A stretch of 64,000 nt of DNA from Clostridia bacterium (GTDB lineage: Bacteria; Bacillota; Clostridia; Christensenellales; Borkfalkiaceae), in the NCBI GenBank assembly GCA_900768525.1, contig CAAGDF010000003.1, positions 1 to 64,000 on the forward strand. The letters are read 5' to 3'. The notes beneath the pieces were generated by a model, which was not told the origin of the DNA, did no database searches, and worked only from the letters and a program-made list of their open reading frames with translations. The translations under genes and the position numbers were made by a program. Within the stretch, counting starts at the first letter, position 1; each line of letters opens with the position of its first letter. Shown here piece after piece: positions 8,127 to 16,178 of the stretch.

Positions 8127-8880
8127 AATTTTGTCGCTTATGGATGGAAAAGCACCGCTCAAATTATCGACGGGGGCTTGTTCAATGCTGGGTATGTATG
8201 ATAACAGCGGGTTGATTTTAGAAGGCAGAGAGCTTGAAACCGACGGCGTAATATTTGCGCTCGACCTCAACAAGGCAGTGGTAGAACTTGCCAAAAAGTC
8301 GGGCTATAAGTTGATTATCACGCATCATCCCGCAATTTATCGCCCCGTAAAAAACGTTATGCAAGGCGTGTACACCGCGTGCATAGAAGCGGGTATAACC
8401 GTTTATTCGTCGCACTTAAGTTTGGATACCGCGGTCAACGGAATAGACGACGGCTTGGCTAAACTTTGCGGTGCGAAAGACTTTGAAATTCTTGAGCCGA
8501 CCGTTGACGGAAGAGGTTTCGGCAGGGCGTTCGGCGTAGAAAAAGATACCTTTAACAATAAGGTAAAACAAATCACCGAAAAAATCGGAACTACAAAATA
8601 TCTGGCTTTCGGCGATCCCGATACGCAAATAAACGGTATTGCTACCTTCTGCGGGGCGGGGTTAGACGAGGCTGCGATTTACCGTGCGGGAAGCAGCGAA
8701 ATGCTCGTTTCCGCCGATATACCGCACCATGTACTGCTTGCCGCGTTGGAGCAAGGCAAGTGCGTTTTGCAACTTACGCATTACGCAAGCGAGGCTGTCG
8801 CCATGCAAAATTTTGCCGATGCGATTTGCCGTGAAAATAAAATAAATTACCGTTTTTATCTCGACCGAAGATTTATGTAA
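8113..8880 (+). CDS. Nif3-like dinuclear metal centre protein
   Basis: This 255-aa protein belongs to the Nif3/DUF34 (YqfO, GTP cyclohydrolase I type 2) family, hexameric proteins with a two-metal site. Metal ligands are visible as ITHHPAIY near residue 75, SSHLSLD near 100 and THYASEAVA at the C-terminus. It is the short form without the CutA-like insert found in Bacillus YqfO. Its biochemical role is unsettled in the literature. Overlap with trmK indicates translational coupling. Confidence 0.88.
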   Translation: MKISEILSLMDGKAPLKLSTGACSMLGMYDNSGLILEGRELETDGVIFALDLNKAVVELAKKSGYKLIITHHPAIYRPVKNVMQGVYTACIEAGITVYSSHLSLDTAVNGIDDGLAKLCGAKDFEILEPTVDGRGFGRAFGVEKDTFNNKVKQITEKIGTTKYLAFGDPDTQINGIATFCGAGLDEAAIYRAGSSEMLVSADIPHHVLLAALEQGKCVLQLTHYASEAVAMQNFADAICRENKINYRFYLDRRFM

Positions 8881-8940
8881 ATTCGTGATTTTACTGTCAC
8901 GTTTGTCATATAATTCATACCGATACGCACCGCCACACGC

Positions 8941-8959
8941 GCAAAACGTTGTGTTTTGC
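8941..8959 (+). terminator. possible weak terminator after the Nif3-like gene
   Basis: GCAAAAC-GTTGT-GTTTTGC forms a 7-bp stem followed by CGCAAATTTTAATATTTT. The T-rich tract is interrupted, so efficiency is doubtful. Confidence 0.35.
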
Positions 8960-8988
8960 CGCAAATTTTAATATTTTGCATATTATTC

Positions 8989-9017
8989 TTGTAAAAAGCG
9001 TTAAAATGCGGTATAGT
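8989..9017 (+). promoter_or_regulatory. promoter of the zinc-ribbon gene
   Basis: TTGTAA and TATAGT are separated by 17 bp, followed 27 bp later by a GGAGG ribosome site at 9044-9048. Confidence 0.6.
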
Positions 9018-9054
9018 CGTAGGGTAGAACCGAGTAAAAACGCGGAGGTATAAA

Positions 9055-9768
9055 ATGTCTGTTATAGAAAAACTTCTTGCCTATCAGGAAGAGGACAAAA
9101 AACTTTTTGCAATCGAAAAACAGCTTAAAGACTGTGAAGCACGTAAAAACGGCGTTAAAGCGCGTAAGTTTTTATCTACCGTAAGCGAAACGCTTGCCGG
9201 TATCGAGGCGAAAGCCAGTGAGCTTTGCGGTTTATACAAATCGCTGACCGGCGAACTTGAAGCGATAAAGGAAGATAACGCTGAATTCGGCGCGATCGCC
9301 GAGGGCGTTACCGACGAAAAGGAAATCGCTTATTTGCGCGGCAGAGCCGACGAACTCGGCAAAAAACTCGACGAACTTATGAAAAAAGTTCAGCGCACCG
9401 AAGCCGAAATGGCTGAAGTCGCCCGTCAGTACGCAAAACTGCGCAAAGAAACCATGTTCTACCAGGAACAATTAAAGGTTTCCGGCGAAGAATATGATAA
9501 ATTCAAAGCTCCGTTCGAGCCGGAAATCAAAAAGATCGACGCGGCTTTAAAGGTTCTCGCAAAGGATATTCCTGCGGAACTTATGGAAAAATACGCCGAA
9601 AAGAGAAAGGATAAACGTTTCCCGATTGTGTACGGACTTTCCGAAAAGGACTGCCACTGCGGCGGTTGCGGAACCGAACTTTCGATGAAACAACTCGACA
9701 AACTCAAGAAAGAAGATTCTATAGTCGAATGTGAAAACTGCCGCGTTTTGTTATTCAGGGCAAAATAA
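9055..9768 (+). CDS. coiled-coil protein with C4 zinc ribbon (CdsZ/zf-RING_7 family)
   Basis: The 237-aa protein has a long charged coiled coil (residues 1-185) and a C-terminal zinc ribbon with paired cysteines (CHCGGCGTEL and later VECENCRVL). This is the PF02591-type architecture whose Chlamydia member CdsZ/CT398 is known as a protein-protein adaptor. In Firmicutes it often follows the Nif3-like gene, as here, with function unknown. GGAGG lies 6 bp before the ATG. Confidence 0.82.
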   Translation: MSVIEKLLAYQEEDKKLFAIEKQLKDCEARKNGVKARKFLSTVSETLAGIEAKASELCGLYKSLTGELEAIKEDNAEFGAIAEGVTDEKEIAYLRGRADELGKKLDELMKKVQRTEAEMAEVARQYAKLRKETMFYQEQLKVSGEEYDKFKAPFEPEIKKIDAALKVLAKDIPAELMEKYAEKRKDKRFPIVYGLSEKDCHCGGCGTELSMKQLDKLKKEDSIVECENCRVLLFRAK

Positions 9769-9787
9769 AGCAGCTAAAGAAAATGAC

Positions 9788-9829
9788 CGTTAATCGACCT
9801 ATAGCCCGACTTTTTATACAAAGTCGGGC
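9788..9829 (+). repeat. dispersed repeat copy 3, extended into a hairpin
   Basis: TTAATCGACCTATAGCCCGAC with a TTTTT tail. Here the tail GCCCGACTTT (9804-9813) pairs perfectly with AAAGTCGGGC (9820-9829). The copy thereby forms a 10-bp hairpin between the zinc-ribbon gene and the MFS gene. No T-run follows the stem on the + strand. Confidence 0.8.
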
Positions 9830-9861
9830 GGAGATTAAATAACCTTTAAGGGGAGAAAGAG

Positions 9862-11613
9862 ATGAAACTTAATTATAAACGGACGATATTCGTCGGGTTT
9901 GCATTCTTCTTGATTTGTGCGTTCTGGCAGGCGTACGAAGCGATAATACCGCTTATGCTTGTAAACAAATTCGGTATGAACCAAACTTGGTCGGGCGTTA
10001 TAATGGCGCTCGATAACGTGCTTGCCGTGTTTATGTTGCCTATATTCGGCGCGCTGTCCGATAAGACGAAGAGCAAATACGGAAAACGCACGCCGTACAT
10101 AGTTTTAGGCACGCTTGTTGCGATAATTGCGTTTGTCGGTCTTACTTTTGCCGATAACGCTCAGCTTGCGCAAATAAGAATGGATAACGGCACCGCGCAG
10201 GAAATGTATTGGGAATCGGAAACCGAAATTTCCAACGCCGAAAAAACTTACGTTTTCGATAAAGGCTTGTCAAAAAATTACACGGTTAAAGATTATGCCG
10301 CAAAAGTTTGTTTCAACAAGTCGTTTAAAGATTTAACCGAAAGCGAAATCGGGCAAACTAAAGAATGGTTCCTGAGCATCGGATACGAAACCGTTTATTA
10401 TTTCGATACCGAAACCGAAACTTACAAAGCGTTTTTCGACGAGGGTTATACGGCGGGCAAGAACGAAATCAAGCAAAACGCCTATACAAATCTTGTAAGC
10501 GAGGCACATGGCGCGTATGCCTGGCAACAAACGCTAAAAAATCCCGTTCCCATCATATTCTTTATTTTAATATTGTTGTTGACGCTTATTGCTATGGCGA
10601 CATTCCGCTCGCCCGCGGTTGCGCTTATGCCGGATATCACAATAAAACCGCTGAGGTCGCAGGCGAACGCCGTAATCAATCTTATGGGCACGGCGGGCGC
10701 GATGATTGTTCTGATGCTCGGAATGGTGTTCAAAACTTCCGCGCTCGAAAATCAGACTGCATCGTTTACATGGTACGTCGTTGCGGTGTGCGTCCTGATG
10801 GCGGTTGCGCTTATTGCCTTTATTTTCCTTGTGAAAGAACCGCAGTGGGCTAAGGAAATGGAAGAAGAATCCGAAAGACTCGGAATCGAAACCAAAAGCG
10901 ACGAAATCGAAGATTACGTTGACGCCGAAGTCAAAGAAAACAGCGGTGCGGAAAAAGGCGGTATTCGCGAGCTTAAGCAAAAGGACAGAGCAAAATTCAG
11001 ATCGCTCATTCTTATACTTGCCTCGGTCGCGCTGTGGTATATCGGCTACAATGCCGTTTCTTCGAAATATTCGCTGTACGCAATCAACGTACTGCACAAA
11101 AACTTTAACTTAACTATGCTCATCGCGCAGGGAGCGGCAATAATATCGTATATTCCTGCAGGCTGGTTAGCCGCAAAAATCGGCAGAAAGAAGAGCATAA
11201 TATGCGGAATATGTTGCCTTATGGTCGCTTTTTTCACTATATCGTTTTTCGATTCGGCTACGCCGTCGATTTTTATCGATATATTTTTCGTTATAGGCGG
11301 AATCGGCTGGGCGACCATAAACGTCAATTCCTTCCCGATGGTGGTTGAGCTTGCGAAAGGCGGAAACGTCGGTAAATATACCGGCTATTACTATACCGCA
11401 AGCATGGCGGCGCAGATCGCAACGCCTATACTCTCCGGGTTGGTAATGGATCTTGCAGGCAGTATGCGTCCGTTGTTTCTGTATTCGACTATATTCGTAA
11501 TTTTCTCGCTCTGCACGATGATTTTCGTCAGACACGGCGATAACGTTAAATTAAAAGATTTAAAAAAAGAAACCGAACCCGAAATTGCGGAGGGTGGTGA
11601 GAATAACAACTAA
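9862..11613 (+). CDS. MFS transporter, SLC45/GPH-like, with large extracytoplasmic insert
   Basis: This 583-aa polytopic protein carries the motif GALSDKTKSKYGKRTPYIVLG after the second helix, typical of SLC45-like and GPH sugar-cation symporters. An AALIGRKKS-type motif (WLAAKIGRKKS) lies in the second half. It is about 130 residues longer than usual because of a hydrophilic, acidic, Tyr-rich segment between helix 3 and helix 4 (about residues 97-230), predicted outside the membrane. A charged linker joins the two halves (about 325-375). Substrate is likely a glycoside or sugar, by family only. It ends with a hydrophilic tail overlapping the ruvX upstream region. Confidence 0.8.
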   Translation: MKLNYKRTIFVGFAFFLICAFWQAYEAIIPLMLVNKFGMNQTWSGVIMALDNVLAVFMLPIFGALSDKTKSKYGKRTPYIVLGTLVAIIAFVGLTFADNAQLAQIRMDNGTAQEMYWESETEISNAEKTYVFDKGLSKNYTVKDYAAKVCFNKSFKDLTESEIGQTKEWFLSIGYETVYYFDTETETYKAFFDEGYTAGKNEIKQNAYTNLVSEAHGAYAWQQTLKNPVPIIFFILILLLTLIAMATFRSPAVALMPDITIKPLRSQANAVINLMGTAGAMIVLMLGMVFKTSALENQTASFTWYVVAVCVLMAVALIAFIFLVKEPQWAKEMEEESERLGIETKSDEIEDYVDAEVKENSGAEKGGIRELKQKDRAKFRSLILILASVALWYIGYNAVSSKYSLYAINVLHKNFNLTMLIAQGAAIISYIPAGWLAAKIGRKKSIICGICCLMVAFFTISFFDSATPSIFIDIFFVIGGIGWATINVNSFPMVVELAKGGNVGKYTGYYYTASMAAQIATPILSGLVMDLAGSMRPLFLYSTIFVIFSLCTMIFVRHGDNVKLKDLKKETEPEIAEGGENNN

Positions 11614-11617
11614 AAAA

Positions 11618-12049
11618 ATGAAAAAATACATAGCATTCGATATAGGCGATAAAAGAATAGGCATAGCGGTATCCGATCCGTTCGGGAGCATGGCGCTGCC
11701 GCTCGAAACCTATCATCGCAAGAACTTTGCCGCGGACGTGGCTTACCTTATAAAAAAAGCCGAAGAACGCTCAGCCGACGAGATTGTTTGCGGTTTGCCG
11801 CTCAATTTCGACGGAACCGACAGCGAGCAAACGATTAAAACGCGTTCGTTTATCGCCGAATTGCAATCAAAAACCAAAATAGCCGTCGTGGCGTTCGACG
11901 AACGTTTTTCCACGAGAGAGGCTCACAGGGTGCTTATCAGCGAGGACATGCGTCGCGATAAACGCAAGCAGGTGGTGGATGCCGTTGCCGCGTCGTTTAT
12001 CTTAGAGGACTATATGCGAAAAGTCGCTTTGTCGGCTGATAAAAAGTAA
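11618..12049 (+). CDS. ruvX: Holliday junction resolvase-like / pre-16S rRNA nuclease
   Basis: RuvX/YqgF is an RNase H-fold nuclease implicated in 16S rRNA 5'-end maturation and possibly recombination. The 143-aa product begins KKYIAFDIGDKRIGIAVSD, with the first catalytic Asp. It contains EIVCGLPLNFDGT, FDERFSTREA and ends in VDAVAASFILEDYM with the last Asp. ATG 11618 matches the family start. Longer GTG/TTG starts overlap the MFS gene. It precedes a DUF1292 gene, as in Bacillus (yrrK-yrzB). Confidence 0.9.
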   Translation: MKKYIAFDIGDKRIGIAVSDPFGSMALPLETYHRKNFAADVAYLIKKAEERSADEIVCGLPLNFDGTDSEQTIKTRSFIAELQSKTKIAVVAFDERFSTREAHRVLISEDMRRDKRKQVVDAVAASFILEDYMRKVALSADKK

Positions 12050-12152
12050 AGAAAAGGGCGGTAATGCCCGAACAACAAAAACTTAAAAACAAGGCACGGC
12101 GTTTACATAATAAGCGTTTGCCTGCAAATAATAAAACTATCGGAGTAAAAAA

Positions 12153-12584
12153 ATGGACGAAAAGAAATTACACGAGCACGACTGCGATTGCGGTTGCTGC
12201 GGACACGATCACGAACACGAACACGACTGCGACTGCGGTTGCGAAGACGAAGAAGTAGTCGAACTTTTCGACGAATCGGGCAAAGGCTATAAATTTGTTC
12301 ACATCGGCGGAACTCAGTTCGACGATAAATGGTATGTATTCTTCCTGCCCGCCGAAGAAATCGACGGACTTGACGAACAGAGCGTGGTAATATTTGAAGC
12401 TGGCGACACCAATGAGGATGGCAGCGCCGACCTTAAACCCGTATCGGACGAAGATCTTCTCGAAAAGGTTTACGAGCAGTTCTGTAACGAAATGGACGAG
12501 CAAGCCGCCGCTGCGGAAGCCGCCGAAATCGACGGTTGCGATTGCGACGATTGCACCGATGACGGCGAAGACGGAGAAAACTAA
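12153..12584 (+). CDS. DUF1292 family protein with His/Cys-rich N-terminus
   Basis: The 143-aa protein has the DUF1292 (YrzB-like) core VVELFDESGKGYKFVHIGG...WYVFFLPAEEID. Here it is preceded by a 30-residue segment densely packed with His, Cys, Asp and Glu (CDCGCCGHDHEHEHDCDCGC). It is followed by an acidic tail with CDCDDC. Such tracts bind divalent metals well, which is inference from composition. A GGAG site lies about 9 bp before the ATG. It follows ruvX in the conserved order. Confidence 0.82.
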   Translation: MDEKKLHEHDCDCGCCGHDHEHEHDCDCGCEDEEVVELFDESGKGYKFVHIGGTQFDDKWYVFFLPAEEIDGLDEQSVVIFEAGDTNEDGSADLKPVSDEDLLEKVYEQFCNEMDEQAAAAEAAEIDGCDCDDCTDDGEDGEN

Positions 12585-12602
12585 TCGGTTTTAATGCAAA
12601 AA

Positions 12603-12660
12603 CAAGCGAGTTTTTATGTAACTGGCAAATTATTTTTGCAAAGTCATAAAAAATCGCTTG
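12603..12660. other. long imperfect hairpin upstream of rplS
   Basis: CAAGCGA-GTTTTTATG (12603-12618) is complementary to CATAAAAAA-TCGCTTG (12644-12660). The structure overlaps the -35 box of the rplS promoter. It may end transcription of the DUF1292 gene, but there is no terminal T-run. Confidence 0.5.
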
Positions 12661-12686
12661 CTTACAAACATTACTTATGATAAAAT
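12658..12686 (+). promoter_or_regulatory. rplS promoter
   Basis: TTGCTT and TAAAAT with a 17-bp spacer, about 70 bp upstream of the rplS start. Confidence 0.65.
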
Positions 12687-12692
12687 ATCAAA

Positions 12693-12745
12693 GTGACTTC
12701 GGGCGGTCCTCTTGCACTACGGCAATGAACGCTTAGTAATATAGG
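12693..12745 (+). ncRNA. candidate L19 mRNA leader
   Basis: The untranslated segment GACTTCGGGCGGTCCTC... to ...GAACGCTTAG lies between promoter and ribosome site of rplS and has short complementary stretches. Low-GC Gram-positives often carry a ribosomal-protein leader (L19 type) here. I cannot confirm the consensus fold by eye. Confidence 0.35.
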
Positions 12746-12756
12746 AGGTATAAGTC

Positions 12757-13098
12757 ATGAACATTATTGATCAAATCAATCAAGAAAATTTAAAAGCAAC
12801 AACTCCTTCATTTAACGTCGGCGACACCGTAAAAGTTTCTTTCGAAGTTATCGAAGGCGACAAGACCAGAATTCAGGTTTTTGAAGGCGTCGTTATCGCT
12901 AAAAGGCACGGCAGCATAAGCGAAACCTTTACCGTAAGAAGACTTTCTTTCGGTATCGGCGTGGAAAGAACTTTCCCCATCCATTCGCCCAAGGTTGTCA
13001 AGGTTGACGTCGTTCGTCGCGGTAAAGTCAGAAGAGCTAAACTCTACTATCTCAGAGGTCGTACGGGTAAAGCTGCTAAAGTTAAAGAAGTACTTTAA
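12757..13098 (+). CDS. rplS: 50S ribosomal protein L19
   Basis: L19 sits at the 30S-50S interface. The 113-aa sequence has the family hallmarks [44 protein letters not shown] and [13 protein letters not shown], with the basic C-terminus [21 protein letters not shown] strong AGGAGG site is present. The gene appears to be transcribed alone, with its own promoter and terminator, rather than with trmD and rimM as in many bacteria. Confidence 0.97.
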   Translation: MNIIDQINQENLKATTPSFNVGDTVKVSFEVIEGDKTRIQVFEGVVIAKRHGSISETFTVRRLSFGIGVERTFPIHSPKVVKVDVVRRGKVRRAKLYYLRGRTGKAAKVKEVL

Positions 13099-13105
13099 TA
13101 GTTTA

Positions 13106-13137
13106 AAAACGCAAAGTTTTGTGCTTTGCGTTTTTTT
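13106..13137 (+). terminator. rplS terminator
   Basis: AAAACGCAAAG-TTTTGTG-CTTTGCGTTTT stem followed by T-run. The gap 13138-13428 otherwise holds only the fakA promoter region. Confidence 0.9.
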
Positions 13138-13296
13138 ATGCCATTTTTCGGCTGAATAACGGTCGGACTAAGGCATTTTTATTTGCTTAAATGCGTTAAA
13201 AATGCTTATACAGGTGCGCAAAATGTATTTTTCGGTTATTTCACCAAAAGTTGACACTATCTTAACAATCAAATATGCAAATTCTTCGATTATTCG

Positions 13297-13325
13297 TTGA
13301 CGAAAAGGGCGTAAATCAATATAAT
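13297..13325 (+). promoter_or_regulatory. promoter of the fak-plsX-acpP operon
   Basis: TTGACG and TATAAT are separated by 17 bp. Immediately downstream ATATGG (13329-13334) and CCATAT (13344-13349) form an inverted repeat with a 9-bp spacer, a possible operator. A second weaker TTGACA lies near 13250. Confidence 0.75.
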
Positions 13326-13428
13326 CAATATGGTGGAATACGCCATATAGCATACTTTTCGCGGCGAAAAATTTTCGTTGCGTTCAAGGATATAAGGTAT
13401 GCGCATAATTTACAAAAGGTGAACTTTA

Positions 13429-15096
13429 ATGGATGGTAATGTAATCGGCGGAAGGGATTTCGCCGAAATGCTTTCTTACGGTGCAAATAATTTGGCTTTG
13501 CATCGCACGGAGGTTAACGATTTAAACGTGTTTCCCATTCCCGACGGCGACACGGGCGACAATATGCTTATGACTTTTACCTCGGGTATTCAGTCGATCG
13601 GCGCAAAAAACGATTTGCCGTCGGTTACTGAAGCCGTGGCGGAGGGTATGTTGCTCGGCGCTCGCGGCAATTCGGGCGTTATTCTCTCGCGTATTTTTGC
13701 GGGTATAATAAAAGAATTGTGCGCTTGCGAATATGCAACGCTTGACGATATAAAACGCGGAATGAAAAACGGCGTAAAAGAATCGTACTCAGCGGTTTCA
13801 AAACCCGTCGAAGGCACGATTTTAACCGTTTTCAAGGATGCGGTTAACTATGCCGAAAAGTGCGATAACGGTGCTATAGCCGCATATTTTAGCAGTATTA
13901 CGAGAGAAATGGCGCGGTCGCTCGAGCGCACGCCCGACCTTCTTCCCGTGCTTAAAGAAGCGGGCGTAGTCGATAGCGGCGGCGCAGGCTTGCTGTTTAT
14001 ATTCGAGGGCATAGCGGAGTACGTCAACGGCGAAACGACCGATAATGCGTTTGACGAAATTGTAGCGACTTCGGCTGAACCGTCGGACGGCGAAACCATC
14101 GATTATTCGTTGTTTACCGCAGACAGCACTCTTGATTTCGGCTATTGCACGGAGTTTTTATTAAGACTGCAAAACGCCAAAACCGACGTGAAAAATTTCG
14201 ACGTGGACGCTTTTATCAAAGTTCTCGAGAAAAACGGCGGCGACTCGGTCGTTGCCTTTAAAGAGGACAGCATTTTGAAAGTTCACGTTCATACAAAAAA
14301 CCCGGGCGACGTTTTCAATTTTGCGCAAAAGTTCGGCGAATTTTTGAAGGTAAAAATCGAGAACATGACTTTTCAGAATAACGAAGCCGTAAAACGCGGC
14401 AACAATGCGCAGACCGCGCTTCGCAAAAAGCGCAAAAAACATCAGGCGGTCGTAGTCGTGGCTGCGGGCGACGGTATAAAAGATGCGTTTTCGGAGTCGG
14501 GCGTAGATTATATCGTGGACGGCGGACAGAGCATGAACCCCTCGGCGCAGGATTTTATTACCGCATTTAACGAGGTCAACGCCGAACGAATTATCGTTTT
14601 TCCCAATAACGCAAACGTAATTCTTACGGCAAACCAAGCCGCCGAATTATATAAAGAAAGCGAAATCGTGGTAGCGGAAAGCAAGACGGTCGGCGAATGT
14701 TATGCCGCATTATCCTTAGCCGACTTAAGCGGCGATACGGATACCGTAAAGCAGCAAATAGATTTGATTTCGGGCGAAAGCCTTACGGCGTACGTTTCTA
14801 CCGCAATCAGGGATACCGACGCAGGCGGTGTTGCCGTTCGTCGCGGAGATTACATAGGTTTTGCGCGCGGCGAAGTGCTTTGCGATTTTAAAAGCAGGAA
14901 AGAAGCCGCAATCGAACTTGTCGATCATCTGAACGCAAATATATACGGCTTGCTGATTATTTTTGTCGGCGCGGATGCGAACGAGCAGGAAGCCGAAGAA
15001 ATTGCAAAAGCCATAACGGCAAAATACAAATATCTCGAAGTCGTGGTTCGTGACGGCGGTCAGCCGATTTATGACTATATGTTTGTTTTTGAATAA
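13429..15096 (+). CDS. fakA: fatty acid kinase ATP-binding subunit
   Basis: FakA phosphorylates fatty acids presented by FakB to give acyl-phosphate. The 555-aa protein has the DAK2-type nucleotide-binding domain (LNVFPIPDGDTGDNM, LGARGNSGVILSRIF, PVEGTILTVFKDA, DSGGAGLLFIFEG) in residues 1-210, then the middle and C-terminal domains of the YloV family. Mg-binding Asp residues in PDGDTGDN are present. AAGGTG precedes the ATG. A class-B dispersed-repeat copy is embedded in frame at 13862-13881. It heads a lipid operon with fakB, plsX and acpP. Confidence 0.92.
   Translation: MDGNVIGGRDFAEMLSYGANNLALHRTEVNDLNVFPIPDGDTGDNMLMTFTSGIQSIGAKNDLPSVTEAVAEGMLLGARGNSGVILSRIFAGIIKELCACEYATLDDIKRGMKNGVKESYSAVSKPVEGTILTVFKDAVNYAEKCDNGAIAAYFSSITREMARSLERTPDLLPVLKEAGVVDSGGAGLLFIFEGIAEYVNGETTDNAFDEIVATSAEPSDGETIDYSLFTADSTLDFGYCTEFLLRLQNAKTDVKNFDVDAFIKVLEKNGGDSVVAFKEDSILKVHVHTKNPGDVFNFAQKFGEFLKVKIENMTFQNNEAVKRGNNAQTALRKKRKKHQAVVVVAAGDGIKDAFSESGVDYIVDGGQSMNPSAQDFITAFNEVNAERIIVFPNNANVILTANQAAELYKESEIVVAESKTVGECYAALSLADLSGDTDTVKQQIDLISGESLTAYVSTAIRDTDAGGVAVRRGDYIGFARGEVLCDFKSRKEAAIELVDHLNANIYGLLIIFVGADANEQEAEEIAKAITAKYKYLEVVVRDGGQPIYDYMFVFE
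13862..13881 (+). repeat. dispersed repeat copy 4 (class B), inside fakA
   Basis: GCGATAACGGTGCTATAGCC is identical over 19 nt to the copy before tgt (42413-42431). It is read in frame as CDNGAIAA. Confidence 0.7.
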
Positions 15097-15204
15097 AAGT
15101 TTTAAGCGGCGCGTGCAAAAAGGCGTCGCAATATAAAAGTCGGCAACGCCCGAACAGCCGTAAGCTGCGCAAGGAGTTCCGCAAATAAACAAAAGAGGAT
15201 TAAA

Positions 15205-16071
15205 ATGCTGACGATTTTTTGTGATTCGGATATGGATATAACGCCGGAGGTTGCCGCGCGTTACGGTTTTAAACTTATAAGCATGCCCTACTCGCTTAAC
15301 GGCGTAACGGTTTTTCCGTACGAAACGCCGATGCCCGAACTGCATGCTTTTTACGACGGACTGCGCGCGGGCGATTTGCCAACTACAAGCGGCGTGTCCG
15401 AGGAAAAATACAAACAGTATTTCCGCCCCGAGTTTGAAAAGGGCAACGATATACTCTATGTGCATTTTTCGGCGGCAATGTCTTGCACGTTCGAGGCTAT
15501 GAACAATGCGGTTGCCGAGCTGAAAGCCGAGTTTCCAGAGAGAAATTTCTATACGATAGATACCAAGGGTATAACCATTATCAGTTATGCGATTGCCTGC
15601 GAGATCGGAGACATGTATATTGCCGGCGCAAGTCTTGACGATATTTTAAAGTGGGCAAGCGTAGAGGTAGATAAGTTCGCTCAATACTTTTTTGCCGACG
15701 ACCTTAAATTTTTCAAGCGCAGCGGAAGAGTCAGCGGTTTTGCCGCTATCATGGGCAACCTTATCGGAATAAGACCTATCATATACATGACGCCCGATGG
15801 CAAAATGGTAAGTTTATCAAAAGAACGCGGCAGAGCCCGCGCGCTTAATCGCTTGCTTTCTTATATGGAAGAACTCGGCGAAGATATAGATAAACACCGC
15901 ATTATCATCGGTCATACCGACGCGCCCGAAATGGCGGCGGAGCTTAAAAATATGATAATCGAAAAGTTCGGCGACGGGCTCGATATAGTAACTATTACAA
16001 CAAACCCCACGTCTGGCAGTCATTGCGGTCCCGACGGCGTCGGAGTTGCATTCCACTGCAAGCATAGATAA
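15205..16071 (+). CDS. fakB: DegV family fatty acid-binding protein (FakB-type)
   Basis: FakB-type DegV proteins hold a fatty acid while FakA phosphorylates the carboxylate. The 288-aa sequence has the N-terminal DSDMDITPE loop, the phosphate-side TTSGVSEEKY motif, the KFFKRSGRVSG signature near residue 170 and a C-terminal SHCGPDGVGVAF with the conserved His/Gly-Pro-type loop. It lies next to fakA, which strengthens the assignment. AGAGG precedes the start. Confidence 0.88.
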   Translation: MLTIFCDSDMDITPEVAARYGFKLISMPYSLNGVTVFPYETPMPELHAFYDGLRAGDLPTTSGVSEEKYKQYFRPEFEKGNDILYVHFSAAMSCTFEAMNNAVAELKAEFPERNFYTIDTKGITIISYAIACEIGDMYIAGASLDDILKWASVEVDKFAQYFFADDLKFFKRSGRVSGFAAIMGNLIGIRPIIYMTPDGKMVSLSKERGRARALNRLLSYMEELGEDIDKHRIIIGHTDAPEMAAELKNMIIEKFGDGLDIVTITTNPTSGSHCGPDGVGVAFHCKHR

Positions 16072-16178
16072 TTGTTACACGCTGTGCAAATATCGGACAG
16101 CCGCAACGCAGCATAAACGCTTGCCGCGAGCCGCAAATATGCGCGCCGCCAACATAAAAAATATTCAAGGGTAGTGTT

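Noticed and set aside
12064..12258. 64-codon frame rich in Thr and Ala before and inside the DUF1292 gene
   Set aside because: It overlaps the well-supported DUF1292 gene over most of its length and its composition is a shifted reading of the His/Cys codons.
15097..15204. Spacer between fakA and fakB and the similar-length spacer before the GNAT gene
   Set aside because: Checked for shared repeats or RNA structure; no convincing similarity or stem was found.
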